DNA of 64,000 bases, taken from Acidobacteriota bacterium. GTDB lineage: Bacteria > Acidobacteriota > Terriglobia > Terriglobales > Acidobacteriaceae. The translations under genes were made by a program, and so were the position numbers. The DNA is taken from contig QIBA01000054.1 in assembly GCA_003225175.1 (NCBI GenBank), forward strand, positions 31,356 to 95,355. Reading direction: 5' to 3'. The notes below the pieces were generated by a model. That model saw nothing but the letters and a program-made list of their open reading frames with translations, did not search any database and had not been told where the DNA came from. Shown here piece by piece: positions 17,510 through 27,620 of this stretch (its first letter is position 1; every line of letters begins with the position of its first letter).

Positions 17510-18595
17510 CTACTTCGGGACCTGCTCTGAACCTTCTTCGGAGCGCTTGCTTTCGTTTCCACGCTCATCAATGGCAGAGACTGAATAAAAATATCTGATG
17601 CCCGGCTGGATTGCCTTGTCGCTATACGCAGGTGCAGTGATCGGCTGCTGGTTGAGCTTCGTAACATTGGACTCATTTTCCCGCCGTCGATAGATGAAGT
17701 ATCCCGCCAGATCTCGGTCCATAACGGGATTCCACGTGACGTCGATCGAGGGTTGCTGCCCTGATAGTTGGCCAGAGAATACGGCTTGTACTTGGGTGGG
17801 AACGGCAGGTGGGAAAATGTCGTGGACCACGACGTCAATCGGGGTTGTAGAGGCGCCATCGAAGACCACCGTGCTGCCGTTCGGCAGCTTTATGGATCCG
17901 ACAATTACTACGCGATACGCGTAAGCCTTTTCCCACGCAAAGCTCTCATCGCGAAGCTCAACATTCGCGGCCTCTACAGAGGGCAACTCAATCATTCGCC
18001 GCGTAACAGTGATTTCCTGCGGTGCTCCCTTTTCGCTCCGGCGCAGTTCGAGCATCTGCGGGAGTCCCGCATCTTGGGGAGTGACGTTGGCTATCACCAG
18101 CACTGCGTCTGGTGTGAGCTGACTGACTGGATTTCCATTCAGCTTTGACACTGCTGCTGTGGGAACCTGCACCTGATTGGAGACTCCGGCGTTGCGTCCA
18201 CGGTCGTTGTCGACCTCAACGGCGAACGTGACATAGTCCTTCGAAGCAGAAGCTTCCCCGGGTACAGATGTGGCCGCGTTAGCCGTCTTCAGCGTTGCTG
18301 GAGCAGCAATAGTTGCGATCACATTGCATTGTGCTGGTTGTTCGATTCGCGATTGATTGATAGCGCGACAGATCTTCGTCTGTCCGCCATGGGTGAAGGA
18401 AGCACCGTCTGTGGTCTCGCTAGGAATTGTCCAGCTCAGAGCGATTTGATCGCCAGTGCGTGTGGCTTTGAGGTCAGAAACCGGCTTAGCGAGGTTCAAT
18501 GAAGGCGGCTGCGGAGGCCCCGGAGTGCCGCATCCGGAAGCTAAAACCATCATTAACGCCGGAAGACACAGCCCTTTGGCCGAGGTCGTGCGCAT
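17510..18595 (-). CDS. Lipoprotein with fibronectin type III domains
   Basis: 361 residues. The signal peptide ends in lipobox LASGC (Cys 22). Two FnIII-like units can be seen, at about 38-140 (PVSDLKATRTGDQIALSWTI) and about 265-355 (PTQVQAVF... SIDVTWNPVMDRDLAGYFIY, ending YSVSAIDERGNES). The middle part (about 150-255) is beta-rich and not recognised. Probably an outer-membrane or periplasmic lipoprotein with a binding or structural role. It is transcribed away from the Rieske oxygenase gene. Confidence 0.8.
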   Translation of the reverse strand: MRTTSAKGLCLPALMMVLASGCGTPGPPQPPSLNLAKPVSDLKATRTGDQIALSWTIPSETTDGASFTHGGQTKICRAINQSRIEQPAQCNVIATIAAPATLKTANAATSVPGEASASKDYVTFAVEVDNDRGRNAGVSNQVQVPTAAVSKLNGNPVSQLTPDAVLVIANVTPQDAGLPQMLELRRSEKGAPQEITVTRRMIELPSVEAANVELRDESFAWEKAYAYRVVIVGSIKLPNGSTVVFDGASTTPIDVVVHDIFPPAVPTQVQAVFSGQLSGQQPSIDVTWNPVMDRDLAGYFIYRRRENESNVTKLNQQPITAPAYSDKAIQPGIRYFYSVSAIDERGNESKRSEEGSEQVPK

Positions 18596-18635
18596 GAATG
18601 AATCAGCCTACCAAAAGCTTCGCAGCTACGAAGCT

Positions 18636-18673
18636 GAATCGCCTATTGCGCATCATCTATCGCCTATTGCCTA
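18636..18673. repeat. Family E-like repeat (diverged)
   Basis: GAATCGCCTATTGCGCATC and CTATCGCCTATTGCCTA are two near-direct copies that resemble the 'ATCGCTAATTGC' arms of family E at 31526-31556 and 57306-57500. They end at the start codon of the Rieske oxygenase gene. Confidence 0.4.
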
Positions 18674-19798
18674 ATGAAAGCAGTGGAATCCCCTGTTCAA
18701 GTTCAGGAGCCAGTCCCCGCTGCAACCGCAGATAACACGTCTGCGGCGGGCAAAATGCTGTTTGATTTCTGGTATCCAGCGCTCCTAAGTCGTGCCTTGC
18801 GCGGCACAAAACTGGTCAAAGCTACGCTTTTAGGACAGCCATTGGTGCTTGGACGCGATGCTAACGGCCATGCTTTCGCCATGAAGGACATCTGTCCACA
18901 CCGCGGAATTCCCCTTTCCTGCGGCCGGATTGAGGGTCAAAACCTCGAATGCTGCTACCACGGATGGAAGTTCAATGTGCACTCCGGCACGTGTACAGAG
19001 ATCCCTTCGCTCACTTCGGACTCCAAGATAAAGCCAGAAAAGATCCACGCTACGCACTATCCGTGCCAGGAACGGGACGGATATGTATGGGTTTTTATGG
19101 CCGAATCGCGCAGTTCTGCAGCCAATCCAGCGCCGGTTCCGGAGCTTCCGCTGCCGCCGGGAAGGCATAAGATCACCCATTTATCGGCCGAATTGCCCTG
19201 CAATGTGGACCATGGAGTCATCGGATTAATGGATCCGGCGCACGGTCCGTTCGTTCATCAGTCGTGGTGGTGGCGTACCAGGCGCAGCATTCACGACAAG
19301 GAAAAGACCTTTGAACCCATCCCAATGGGCTTTCGAATACGCACTCATACGCCCAGCGCGAACAGTGGAGCGTACAAATTGCTGCGTTTTTATGGCGATT
19401 CGGTCACCACTTCAATCGAGTTTACGCTGCCAAATATCCGGGTTGAGCAGATTCGGATCGGCGATCACTGGGTCATTAACCGCGCTGTAGTGACGCCAAT
19501 TGACCAGAATCGGAGCCGAATTGACTTCGTTGCGGCGTGGAATATCTTCTCCTGGGTGCCGTTTGTAACGCCTATATTCAACGTATTTGCACGCAAATTC
19601 ATCCGTCAGGACCAGTCCACGATGGAATTGCAGGCCGAAGGGCTGCGCTATAACCCCCCGTTAATGCTCATTGATGACGCCGATAAGCTCGGTAAATGGT
19701 ACTTCCAGCTCAAGAATGCGTACTTTCAGGCGAAGAAAACAGGCTCAAAAATGCAGCATCCGATGACTGGCCCGGTCACTTTAAGGTGGCGTAGCTAG
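18674..19798 (+). CDS. Rieske non-haem iron oxygenase (aromatic ring-hydroxylating oxygenase alpha-subunit type)
   Basis: 374 residues. The Rieske [2Fe-2S] ligands are CPHRG (Cys-x-His) and CCYHGW (Cys-xx-His) at about residues 74-98. The catalytic domain follows, with candidate iron-binding histidines in DHGVIGLMDPAHGPFVHQ (about 177-195). The length and single Rieske domain fit the vanillate O-demethylase or pheophorbide a oxygenase branch, in which a separate reductase supplies electrons. No reductase or ferredoxin gene is adjacent. The substrate is unknown. The start codon directly follows a repeat, and no Shine-Dalgarno is evident. Confidence 0.85.
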   Translation: MKAVESPVQVQEPVPAATADNTSAAGKMLFDFWYPALLSRALRGTKLVKATLLGQPLVLGRDANGHAFAMKDICPHRGIPLSCGRIEGQNLECCYHGWKFNVHSGTCTEIPSLTSDSKIKPEKIHATHYPCQERDGYVWVFMAESRSSAANPAPVPELPLPPGRHKITHLSAELPCNVDHGVIGLMDPAHGPFVHQSWWWRTRRSIHDKEKTFEPIPMGFRIRTHTPSANSGAYKLLRFYGDSVTTSIEFTLPNIRVEQIRIGDHWVINRAVVTPIDQNRSRIDFVAAWNIFSWVPFVTPIFNVFARKFIRQDQSTMELQAEGLRYNPPLMLIDDADKLGKWYFQLKNAYFQAKKTGSKMQHPMTGPVTLRWRS

Positions 19799-20154
19799 GG
19801 GGCTATCGGCGCTCGGCTGTCGGCGTTCGGCCAGTAAGCCGCCTCGCCGCTCTCTGGTGGACACAAAGATGCCGAGTGGCCGAAAGCCGAATTGCCGAAA
19901 GCCCTTTCCTGTCACTTCCGCGAGATTTCCCGATTCTCATCCTCAAATTTAAAAGCAGTAAGAACAAGATTTTGGGGCATCGATTCCCGATATTTGATAG
20001 AGTGACGGGCCTGCGGCAAACAATCTCGGGCCCTGCTCACCCCCGTTAGGACTCGTTAGAGCATTTCCGGACGCGCCAGATGACGGGAACCTCACTTTCG
20101 CGTAGGATTTCCGCGCCGAAAGCCCGGACAATTTAACCGCTCCTGGAGGACTTC
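19799..20154. other. Intergenic region with a family C core fragment
   Basis: 356 bp between the Rieske oxygenase gene and tkt. 19800-19905 carries the inner part of family C: GGCTATCGGCGCTCGGCTGT on the left and, inverted on the right, GCCGAGTGGCCGAAAGCCG. The outer 'CCCGAT' arms are missing. In 19906-20140 I see no gene. The last bases hold the tkt ribosome site CTGGAGGA (20143-20150). Confidence 0.6.
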
Positions 20155-22227
20155 GTGGACTCGAAAGAACTCGACCAGCTTTGCGTCAACACCATCCGCA
20201 CGCTCAGCATGGACGCGGTGCAGCAAGCCAACTCCGGGCATCCGGGCACACCGATGGCCATGGCGCCGGTGGTTTACACCTTATGGAATCGCGTCCTGCG
20301 TTTCGATCCCGAAGACTGCATCTGGCCGAACCGCGATCGCTTTGTGCTCTCCATCGGACACGCGTCGATGCTGCTGTATTCCATCCTGCACCTCACCAAT
20401 GTGAAGGCGGTCGATTCCAATTACGAACAAGTCGGCAAGCCGACTGTCACGATTGATGACATCAAGCGCTTTCGCCAGCTTGAAAGCAAATGTCCCGGAC
20501 ATCCGGAATATCGCTGGACTTCCGGAGTAGAAACAACTACAGGCCCGCTCGGTCAGGGAGTGGCGACGAGTGTAGGCATGGCGGTCGCCGGCAAGTGGCA
20601 GGCGGCGTACTTCAACCGTCCCGAGTTCGAGATGTTCAACTATCGCGTTTACGCGCTATGCGGCGATGGATGCATGATGGAAGGCGTCTCCAGCGAAGCC
20701 GCTTCGCTCGCTGGACACCTGAAGCTCTCGAACCTCTGCTGGATCTACGACAACAATCACATCAGCATCGAAGGCAATACCTCGCTGGCCTTCAGCGAAG
20801 ATGTAGCGACGCGCTTCATGGGCTACGGCTGGAACGTCACCCGCGTAGGCGATGCCAATGATCTCGAGATGCTGGAGCGCGCTTTCCGTAGCGCGCAGAA
20901 GAGCGCAGACCGTCCCACTCTGATCATCGTCGACAGCCACATCGGATACGGCGCTCCCAACAAGCAGGACACCAGTGGCGCTCACGGCGAGCCGCTGGGC
21001 GAGGCCGAGATTAAGCTCGCGAAACGCAATTATGGCTGGCCCGAAGACGCGAAGTTCCTTGTGCCCGACGGTGTGATAGACCACTTCAAGTCCGGAATCG
21101 GGAAGCGCGGAAGCGAAGCACGCCTTGGGTGGCGTCAGAAGTTCGAACAGTACCGCCAGAAATATCTGCAGCTCGCCGGTGATCTCGACAAAATGCAGCG
21201 CCGCCAGCTTCCCGATGGTTGGGATAAGGACATTCCCATCTTTCCGGCCGATTCCAAGGGACTCGCCGGACGCGACTCGTCAGCAAAGGTTCTGAATGCA
21301 ATTGCGAAGAACGTGCCTTGGCTCATCGGGGGATCGGCTGACCTCTCACCATCGACCAAGACGCGCCTCACCTTCGACGGCGCCGGCGACTTCAGCGCCG
21401 AAAACTATGGCGGACGCAATCTGCACTTCGGCATCCGCGAGCACTCGATGCACTCCATTCTCAATGGACTCTCGACCTCGAAGCTCCGCCCGTTCGGCTC
21501 GCAATTCCTGATCTTCAGCGACTACGCGCGCACGTCCATTCGCCTGAGCGCGATCATGGAGCTGCCGGTAATCCACATTTTTACTCATGACTCGATTGGA
21601 GTCGGCGAGGACGGGCCCACGCATCAGCCTATCGAGCATCTCGCATCGCTTCGTGCCATTCCGGGACTCATCACCTTCCGTCCAGCCGACGCCAACGAGG
21701 TGGCGGAAGCGTGGAAGGTGACGATGAAGCTCACCTCGGAGCCGGTGGCGATGATCCTTTCGCGTCAGAATTGCGTGACTTTCGATCGCGCGAAGTACGC
21801 GCCCGCTTCGGGAGTGGCCAAAGGAGCGTATGTTCTGGCCGGCGATCCGAAGACAACGCCGGAGCTGATCATCATCGGCACTGGCAGCGAAGTGCAGATC
21901 TGCGTCGAGGCTTACGAAAAGTTAACCGCGGAGGGCGAAAATGTGCGCGTCGTCAGCATGCCTTCGTGGGAACTCTTCGAGCACCAAAGTGAGGAATACC
22001 GGGAGAGCGTGTTGCCCTCGGCAGTGCAGAATCGCATTTCTGTCGAGCAGGCTTCCACTTATGGATGGGCGCAGTACGTGCGCAATCCCGGTGCACGCAT
22101 TGGCATGAAGACTTTTGGCGCCTCAGCCCCATTGAAAGAGTTGCAGAAAAAATTCGGCTTTACGCCTGAGGCGATCATCAGTGTAGCCAGGGAAATGTTG
22201 ACGAGAAAGGTAGCCAAGGGAGCATGA
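20155..22227 (+). CDS. tkt: Transketolase
   Basis: 690 residues from GTG 20155, with CTGGAGGA directly upstream. Full-length transketolase: [19 protein letters not shown] at the N-terminus, thiamine-diphosphate site [13 protein letters not shown] (about 167-179) with NNHISIEG, pyrimidine-domain [15 protein letters not shown] (about 427-441), and [16 protein letters not shown]. It moves two-carbon units between sugar phosphates, linking glycolysis to the pentose phosphate pathway. It is the first gene of a plus-strand pentose phosphate block and overlaps rpiB by 4 bp, so the two are translationally coupled. Confidence 0.97.
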   Translation: MDSKELDQLCVNTIRTLSMDAVQQANSGHPGTPMAMAPVVYTLWNRVLRFDPEDCIWPNRDRFVLSIGHASMLLYSILHLTNVKAVDSNYEQVGKPTVTIDDIKRFRQLESKCPGHPEYRWTSGVETTTGPLGQGVATSVGMAVAGKWQAAYFNRPEFEMFNYRVYALCGDGCMMEGVSSEAASLAGHLKLSNLCWIYDNNHISIEGNTSLAFSEDVATRFMGYGWNVTRVGDANDLEMLERAFRSAQKSADRPTLIIVDSHIGYGAPNKQDTSGAHGEPLGEAEIKLAKRNYGWPEDAKFLVPDGVIDHFKSGIGKRGSEARLGWRQKFEQYRQKYLQLAGDLDKMQRRQLPDGWDKDIPIFPADSKGLAGRDSSAKVLNAIAKNVPWLIGGSADLSPSTKTRLTFDGAGDFSAENYGGRNLHFGIREHSMHSILNGLSTSKLRPFGSQFLIFSDYARTSIRLSAIMELPVIHIFTHDSIGVGEDGPTHQPIEHLASLRAIPGLITFRPADANEVAEAWKVTMKLTSEPVAMILSRQNCVTFDRAKYAPASGVAKGAYVLAGDPKTTPELIIIGTGSEVQICVEAYEKLTAEGENVRVVSMPSWELFEHQSEEYRESVLPSAVQNRISVEQASTYGWAQYVRNPGARIGMKTFGASAPLKELQKKFGFTPEAIISVAREMLTRKVAKGA

Positions 22228-22703
22228 AGGTCTCTATTGGCGCCGATCATGCCGGATTTCCGCTCAAGCAAGAAGTCGCGGCTCATCTGCGCGAACAGGG
22301 TCACGAGGTGATTGATCTCGGCACCAACAGCACCGATCCAGTCGACTATCCGGATTTCGCTGAGGCTGTGGGCAAGAGCATTCTCGACGGCACTGTGAAA
22401 CGTGCGGTGCTGATTTGCGGCAGCGGCGTGGGCGCGTCGGTGGCGGCCAACAAGATGCCCGGAGTCCGCGCTGGATTGTGCCATGACGGCTACTCGGCGC
22501 ATCAGGGCGTGGAGCACGACGATATGAATGTGCTGGTCCTCGGCGCACGCGTAATCGGCGTCGCATTAGCCAAGGAATTGGTCGACAACTACATGCGCGC
22601 CGCGTTTACGCATGAGGAACGGCACGAGCGCAGGCTGAACAAGGTGATGTCGATTGAGGAGCGGTACGGGAAGAAAGTTTCGGTGAAAAGCAGTATTCAC
22701 TAA
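22224..22703 (+). CDS. rpiB: Ribose-5-phosphate isomerase B
   Basis: 159 residues. The start is in an ATGA overlap with the tkt stop. RpiB marks: [13 protein letters not shown] near the N-terminus, the active-site Cys in [15 protein letters not shown] (about residues 65-79), and [18 protein letters not shown]. It interconverts ribose 5-phosphate and ribulose 5-phosphate. Coupling to transketolase puts two steps of the non-oxidative branch under the same translation control. Confidence 0.96.
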   Translation: MKVSIGADHAGFPLKQEVAAHLREQGHEVIDLGTNSTDPVDYPDFAEAVGKSILDGTVKRAVLICGSGVGASVAANKMPGVRAGLCHDGYSAHQGVEHDDMNVLVLGARVIGVALAKELVDNYMRAAFTHEERHERRLNKVMSIEERYGKKVSVKSSIH

Positions 22704-22737
22704 GCGGTTGTCAGTAGAAGGCTCCTTGTGGATTTTG

Positions 22738-22924
22738 TGGCACAGCCGCCCTCGGCTGTGGCTCTGCACAAGGCTCGCAACAGACAAGGTGCTTCGGGCA
22801 CAGGGCTGGATTCACTGATTACTGACAAATTTGTATGTCAGTAAAACAGGAAAGTTCATGGTGGTACGGGCTGTGCCAGTGTTGTTGAGTGTGGGCGGAG
22901 CCACAGCCGAGGGCGGCTGTGCCA
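22738..22924. repeat. Family D element with 27-bp perfect terminal inverted repeats
   Basis: The left arm (22738-22764, starting TGGCACAGCCGCCCTCGG) and right arm (22898-22924) are perfect reverse complements over 27 bp. Each arm is also partly self-complementary (ACAGCCG..CGGCTGT). The 133-bp centre contains a smaller inverted repeat (TTACTGACA..TGTCAGTAA) near 22820-22845. A family A palindrome follows 20 bp later. No ORF in it can be supported. Confidence 0.85.
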
Positions 22925-22944
22925 CCAGGACTCACTAAACGTTC

Positions 22945-22972
22945 GTAAAGACGCAGCATGCTGCGTCTCTAC
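22945..22972. repeat. Family A palindrome, copy 2
   Basis: AGACGCAGCATGCTGCGTCT at 22949-22968 is a perfect palindrome, extended by GTA on the left and CTAC on the right. It is followed by CATGCAG as in other copies. It lies in the rpiB to tal-pgi gap, directly after a family D element. Confidence 0.85.
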
Positions 22973-23012
22973 CATGCAGCCTCGAATTAAAAATTTTTAG
23001 GAGTACAAGAAA

Positions 23013-25904
23013 ATGAGCGCGATTCGTGCCACTGCTATTACGTCCATCACTTCCATCAATCCACTCAAAGCGCTGGCCACCTACGGACAATCCGTATGGC
23101 TCGACTACATTCGGCGCAGTCTTATCACCAGCGGTGAGCTGCAGCGCCACATTGACGAAGATGGTCTCGCCGGCGTTACCTCGAATCCCGCGATATTCGA
23201 GAAGGCAATCGCCGGCAGCAACGACTACGCCGACAAGCTATCGCGCCTGAACTCCAGCAACCTGGACGCGAAGGGAATCTACGAAGAGATTGCGATCGGC
23301 GACATTCAGGACGCCGCTGACATCATGAAGCCGGTGTACACAGCGACGAAACGCCGCGATGGATACGTGAGCCTGGAGGTCTCGCCCGATCTCGCCAACG
23401 ACACCGCGGGAACGCTCGAAGAGGCCCGCCGTCTGTGGAAGCGCGTCGCGCGTGAGAACGTGATGATCAAAGTGCCTGCTACTCCAGCCGGCGTTCCGGC
23501 GATTCAGCAACTGATCAGCGAAGGCATCAACGTGAACGTCACGTTGCTCTTCGCGCAGCAGGCGTATGAAAACGTAGCCGAGGCCTACATCACCGGACTG
23601 GAGAAATTTGCCGCTTCAGGCGGGGATGTATCGCGCGTGGCCAGCGTGGCCAGCTTCTTCATCAGCCGCATCGATACGCTTATCGACAACCTTCTGACAG
23701 AAAAAATCAAGCGTGCCGGCTCCGACCAGGAGCGCCAGCTCCTCGAATCCCTGTTAGGCAAAGTCGCCATCGCCAATGGAAAGCTCACTTACGAAAGGTA
23801 CAAGCAGATCTACAGCGGCCCAAGATGGAACGCGCTCAAGGCCAAGGGCGGGCAGACACAGCGTCTGCTCTGGGCGTCGACCAGCACCAAGAATCCAAGC
23901 TATCGCGATGTGATCTACGTTGAGGAGCTTATCGGACCAGACACCGTCGATACGATTCCTCCGGCAACCTTCGACGGATTCCGCGATCACGGCGTTCCCA
24001 AAGAAAGCCTCGAAGCCAATCTCGACGCCGCGCGCCAAACCATGCAGAACCTGGCGAACGCCGGGGTGTCGATGAAAGACGCCACGGAGAAACTGCTCGC
24101 CGATGGAGTGAATATCTTCGAAGAAGCATTCGGGAAATTGCTCGAAGCCATCGAGAAGAACAGGAAGAAGAATTTAGCCCCAAAAATCGCCCAGATGACG
24201 TGGAAGCTGCCTGCCGATCTCGAAGCCAGGGTGAAAGCGACCGTTCAGGAATGGGAACAGGGCAAGAAGATGCGCCGCCTGTGGGGACGCGACTCGTCGC
24301 TCTGGACCAACTCCGACGAATCCAACTGGCTGGGCTGGCTGGCGATGACCGAAGATCAACTTGCGCATATCGCCCATCTCAACTCCATCGCCGAAGAAGT
24401 GCAGCAGTCTGGCTTCAGCCACGTGGCGCTGCTCGGCATGGGGGGATCGAGCTTGGCTCCGGAAGTTATGAGCATGACTTTCGGACGCGCGAAAGGCTTT
24501 CCCGAGTTCCACATGCTCGACTCTACTGATCCGGCGCAGATCAAAGCATTCGAGGGCAGGCTCAACCTGAAGACGACATTGTTCATCGTCTCCAGCAAAT
24601 CAGGAAGCACGCTGGAACCCAACATCTTCAAACAGTACTTCTTCGAGCGCATGAAGCAGACGGTAGGAGAAGCGAAAGTTGGCGAGCACTTCATCGCGAT
24701 TACCGATCCGGGATCGGCTTTCGAGAAGGTCGCGACCCGCGATAAGTTCCGTCACATCTTCCACGGACGCGCCGACATCGGCGGCCGCTACTCCGCGCTC
24801 TCCGATTTCGGACTCGTACCCTCAGCGGTGATGGGCGTAAACGTAAAGAAATTCCTGAACTGTACCGAGGAGATGGTGCAGGCCTGTGCGGCGACGGTTC
24901 CCGTAGCCGACAATCCAGGTGCCGTTCTGGGAATCATCATGGGCGTGCACTGCAATGCCGGCAAAGACAAGGTCACACTCATTACCTCTCCGGGTATTTC
25001 CGACCTGGGTGCATGGCTCGAACAGTTGCTTGCCGAGTCTACTGGCAAAGAGGGTAAAGGCATTATCCCGGTGGATCGCGAAGAGGTCGGCTCGCCTGAA
25101 GTCTATGGCAAAGACCGGCTCTTCGTTTACATCCGCCTGGAAGGCGCAGCCGATGCCGCGCAGGACACAAAGGTGGACGCGCTGGAGAAAGCTGGGCTCT
25201 CCGTCGTCCGCATCAAGGTGCTGGACAAGTACGACATCGGTCAGGAGTTCTTCCGCTGGGAGATCGCAACCGCGGTTGCAGGATCTGTGATCGGAATCAA
25301 CTGCTTCAATCAGCCCGACGTCGAGGCCAGCAAGATCGAGACGCGCGAGCTCACCCAGAAGTACGAAGAGACCGGATCGTTGCCGCCCGAGTCCCCCATC
25401 CTCGACGACCAGGGCATCAAGCTCTTCGCGGACGAGAAGTACGCAGGCAAGCTCACGATTGCTGCAGGCAAAGAAAAGACGCTGGCGGCGTATCTCCGTG
25501 CGCATCTCGACACCATTGGCGCTGGAGATTATGCGGCATTGCTCGCCTACGTGCAGATGAACGAAGCTAATGACAAGGCGCTGCAGAGCACACGCAAGGC
25601 GATCCGCGATCGCAAGAAATCAGCGACGTGCCTTGGCTTTGGTCCGCGCTTCCTGCATTCCACCGGACAGGCATACAAAGGCGGTCCCAATACGGGAGTC
25701 TTTCTGCAGATCACTTGCGACGATGCAGCCGATCTGCCCGTGCCCGGGCAGAAGTTCACGTTCGGCGTGGTGAAAGCGGCGCAGGCGCGGGGCGACTTCC
25801 AGGTGTTAAGCAAACGGAATCGGCGGGCGCTGAGGGTGCATTTAGGGAAAGATGTGGCGGCGGGATTGGCGACGCTGGATCGAGTGGTTAAGCAGGTTAT
25901 TTGA
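23013..25904 (+). CDS. tal-pgi: Bifunctional transaldolase / glucose-6-phosphate isomerase
   Basis: 963 residues; ATG preceded by TTTTTAGGAG. Residues 1 to about 375 are a classic transaldolase: GLAGVTSNPAIFEKAI, MIKVPATPAGVPAIQQL (the KVPAT segment holds the Schiff-base Lys) and EGINVNVTLLFAQQAYENV. Residues about 400-963 are phosphoglucose isomerase: MGGSSLAPEVM, SSKSGSTLEPN (the phosphate-binding SKSG loop) and VITSP-type substrate contacts. This fusion is known in Acidobacteriota and Cyanobacteria. It links fructose 6-phosphate made by transaldolase directly to glucose 6-phosphate, feeding Zwf encoded downstream. Confidence 0.95.
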   Translation: MSAIRATAITSITSINPLKALATYGQSVWLDYIRRSLITSGELQRHIDEDGLAGVTSNPAIFEKAIAGSNDYADKLSRLNSSNLDAKGIYEEIAIGDIQDAADIMKPVYTATKRRDGYVSLEVSPDLANDTAGTLEEARRLWKRVARENVMIKVPATPAGVPAIQQLISEGINVNVTLLFAQQAYENVAEAYITGLEKFAASGGDVSRVASVASFFISRIDTLIDNLLTEKIKRAGSDQERQLLESLLGKVAIANGKLTYERYKQIYSGPRWNALKAKGGQTQRLLWASTSTKNPSYRDVIYVEELIGPDTVDTIPPATFDGFRDHGVPKESLEANLDAARQTMQNLANAGVSMKDATEKLLADGVNIFEEAFGKLLEAIEKNRKKNLAPKIAQMTWKLPADLEARVKATVQEWEQGKKMRRLWGRDSSLWTNSDESNWLGWLAMTEDQLAHIAHLNSIAEEVQQSGFSHVALLGMGGSSLAPEVMSMTFGRAKGFPEFHMLDSTDPAQIKAFEGRLNLKTTLFIVSSKSGSTLEPNIFKQYFFERMKQTVGEAKVGEHFIAITDPGSAFEKVATRDKFRHIFHGRADIGGRYSALSDFGLVPSAVMGVNVKKFLNCTEEMVQACAATVPVADNPGAVLGIIMGVHCNAGKDKVTLITSPGISDLGAWLEQLLAESTGKEGKGIIPVDREEVGSPEVYGKDRLFVYIRLEGAADAAQDTKVDALEKAGLSVVRIKVLDKYDIGQEFFRWEIATAVAGSVIGINCFNQPDVEASKIETRELTQKYEETGSLPPESPILDDQGIKLFADEKYAGKLTIAAGKEKTLAAYLRAHLDTIGAGDYAALLAYVQMNEANDKALQSTRKAIRDRKKSATCLGFGPRFLHSTGQAYKGGPNTGVFLQITCDDAADLPVPGQKFTFGVVKAAQARGDFQVLSKRNRRALRVHLGKDVAAGLATLDRVVKQVI

Positions 25905-25927
25905 GTACCTCAAAGTGACGAACATCG

Positions 25928-25960
25928 GTAGAGATGCAGTATGCTGCGTCTCTCCATGCA
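25928..25960. repeat. Family A palindrome, copy 3
   Basis: GGTAGAGATGCAGTATGCTG followed by CGTCTCTCCATGCAG; two mismatches reduce the palindrome. It lies 24 bp after the tal-pgi stop and 16 bp before a family B element. Confidence 0.75.
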
Positions 25961-25975
25961 GATTGAATTCAGAGA

Positions 25976-26154
25976 CTGTCATCCTGAGGCCCGGTTTTGG
26001 CCGAAGGATCTCCCGGAATATGTCGGACTTACTTGCTGCTTGTGCGGCTCTTTCACGAGGGCCTGAGTGCATGGCCAAAGTGCCACGAAGGGGCAACTAA
26101 GTCCGACGCATCGCGGGAGATCCTTCGCCCAAAAGAGGGGCTCAGGATGACGGT
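25976..26154. repeat. Family B element, copy 1
   Basis: About 180 bp with imperfect inverted ends: left CTGTCATCCTGAGGCCCGG then GGCCGAAGGATCTCCCGGAA, right GGGAGATCCTTCGCCC then GGCTCAGGATGACGG. The centre contains GGCTCTTTCACGAGGGCCTG and GGCCAAAGTGCCACGAAGGG, shared with other B copies. It fills most of the tal-pgi to gnd gap. Confidence 0.85.
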
Positions 26155-26189
26155 CGAAGAGTGTCGATTTCTAAAAGGAGTTCCACCTT

Positions 26190-27188
26190 ATGCAGATGGG
26201 CATGGTAGGTCTAGGAAGAATGGGCGGCAACATGGTGCGCCGCCTTATACGCGGAGGCCATCAGATCGTTGTTTCTGACCTGAGCGCCGAAACTGTCAAC
26301 GCGATCGCTAAGGAAGGCGCAGTCCCCAGCAGCGGGCTGGACGATCTAGTGAAGAAACTCAACAAGCCGCGTGCTGTATGGGTGATGGTTCCCGCCGGAG
26401 ATCCCACCGAGAAGACGGTCTTCGCACTCACGGAAAGGCTCGAATCTGGCGACACCATCATCGACGGCGGCAACTCCATGTGGAAGGACGACATCCGCCG
26501 CGCGAAGATCCTCAGGGCAAAAGGCATTCACTACGTCGACGTCGGCACCAGCGGTGGCATCTGGGGCATCGATCGCGGCTATTGCATGATGATTGGCGGT
26601 CCCGATGAGGCAGTGAAGCGTCTCGATCCGCTCTTCAAGACACTCGCGCCGGGAATCGGTGACATCCCACGCACTCCCGGATGGGAGAAGAAGCCGGGCA
26701 ACACCGCCGAGCAGGGATACATTCACGCCGGTCCTTCGGGAGCGGGACATTACGTGAAGATGGTGCACAACGGCATCGAGTACGGCCTGATGCAAGCGTA
26801 TGCCGAAGGCTTCGATATTTTCCGCAACGCCAACTCCAAAGAAATTTCCGAAGATCAGCGCTACAACCTAAACCTTCCGGAGATCGCCGAAGTGTGGCGT
26901 CGGGGATCGGTAGTGGCCTCGTGGCTGCTCGACTTGACGGCGATGGCCCTTATAGAAGATCCCGAACTTGCCCAATACAGCGGATTCGTCCAGGACTCCG
27001 GCGAAGGACGCTGGACAATCGAAGCCGCGGTCGCCACAGCGGTTCCGGCTGACGTGCTGACGGCCGCGCTGTACACCAGATTCCGCTCGCGCCAGGAACA
27101 CACATTTGCCGAGAAGACGTTGTCAGCCATGCGGCAAAAGTTTGGCGGACATGTTGAGCCGAAGAAGGCGGCGGGAAAGATTGCTTGA
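26190..27188 (+). CDS. gnd: 6-phosphogluconate dehydrogenase, decarboxylating (short form)
   Basis: 332 residues, ATG after AAAAGGAG. The NAD(P) Rossmann loop is [16 protein letters not shown]. Catalytic segments are [22 protein letters not shown] and the family signature [20 protein letters not shown] with the catalytic Lys. The length of about 330 residues and the sequence fit the short GndA/YqeC-type enzymes, which often prefer NAD, rather than the 470-residue E. coli type. It oxidatively decarboxylates 6-phosphogluconate to ribulose 5-phosphate. In this block it lies before zwf, with a repeat-filled gap between them. Confidence 0.95.
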   Translation: MQMGMVGLGRMGGNMVRRLIRGGHQIVVSDLSAETVNAIAKEGAVPSSGLDDLVKKLNKPRAVWVMVPAGDPTEKTVFALTERLESGDTIIDGGNSMWKDDIRRAKILRAKGIHYVDVGTSGGIWGIDRGYCMMIGGPDEAVKRLDPLFKTLAPGIGDIPRTPGWEKKPGNTAEQGYIHAGPSGAGHYVKMVHNGIEYGLMQAYAEGFDIFRNANSKEISEDQRYNLNLPEIAEVWRRGSVVASWLLDLTAMALIEDPELAQYSGFVQDSGEGRWTIEAAVATAVPADVLTAALYTRFRSRQEHTFAEKTLSAMRQKFGGHVEPKKAAGKIA

Positions 27189-27334
27189 AAACGGCTTTCG
27201 GCCATCAGCTGTCGGCTTTCGGCCACGAAGCAGTTTGGTATCAACTCATTTGTGGCACAGGCGCCCTCGCCTGTGTTCGTTTTGGGCAGAGCCACAGCCG
27301 ACGGAGGCTGTGCGACAGTGCCCGATAAATTTTC

Positions 27335-27370
27335 GTAGAGACCCAGCATGCTGCGCTTCTACCATGCAGT
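27335..27370. repeat. Family A palindrome, copy 4
   Basis: GTAGAGACCCAGCATGCTG followed by CGCTTCTACCATGCAG. Two mismatches from a perfect palindrome. It is flanked by D on the left and B on the right. Confidence 0.75.
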
Positions 27371-27394
27371 AAGCCACTGTCGTGCAGTAAAGAA

Positions 27395-27572
27395 CTGTCA
27401 TCCTGAGGCCTCTTTTGGCCGAAGGATCTCCCGGAATGTGTCAAACGTAATTGCTGCCGCGTGGCATTTTGGCCAAACGTCTGGGGTTCTCGTGAAAGAG
27501 CCACACTGGCTGCAAGTACGTCCGAAATATTTCGGGAGATCCTTCGGCCAAGAGAGGGCCTCAGGATGACAG
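27395..27572. repeat. Family B element, copy 2
   Basis: Left end CTGTCATCCTGAGGCCTC then TTTTGGCCGAAGGATCTCCC; right end GGGAGATCCTTCGGCC then GGGCCTCAGGATGACAG. The inner part has GGTTCTCGTGAAAGAGCC as in copy 3. It is the best-preserved pair of B ends in the window. Confidence 0.88.
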
Positions 27573-27620
27573 TCGATAGATGACAGTCGATAAAAAGTAA
27601 GCTGCAGAAAAAGGACTCAT

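Larger units (their letters stand above)
27189..27620. other. Repeat-filled gap between gnd and zwf (C core, D, A, B in series)
   Basis: 432 bp with no supportable gene. In order: a family C core half (27189-27235), a short family D element (about 27248-27314, arms GGCACAGGCG and GAGCCACAGCCGACGG), a family A palindrome (27335-27370) and a family B element (27395-27572). The last 48 bp hold the zwf ribosome site (AAAAGGA near 27610). Confidence 0.75.

Noticed and set aside
27189..27620. CRISPR array in the repeat-filled gap
   Set aside because: Repeats are inverted, of different families and not regularly spaced; no cas gene is nearby.
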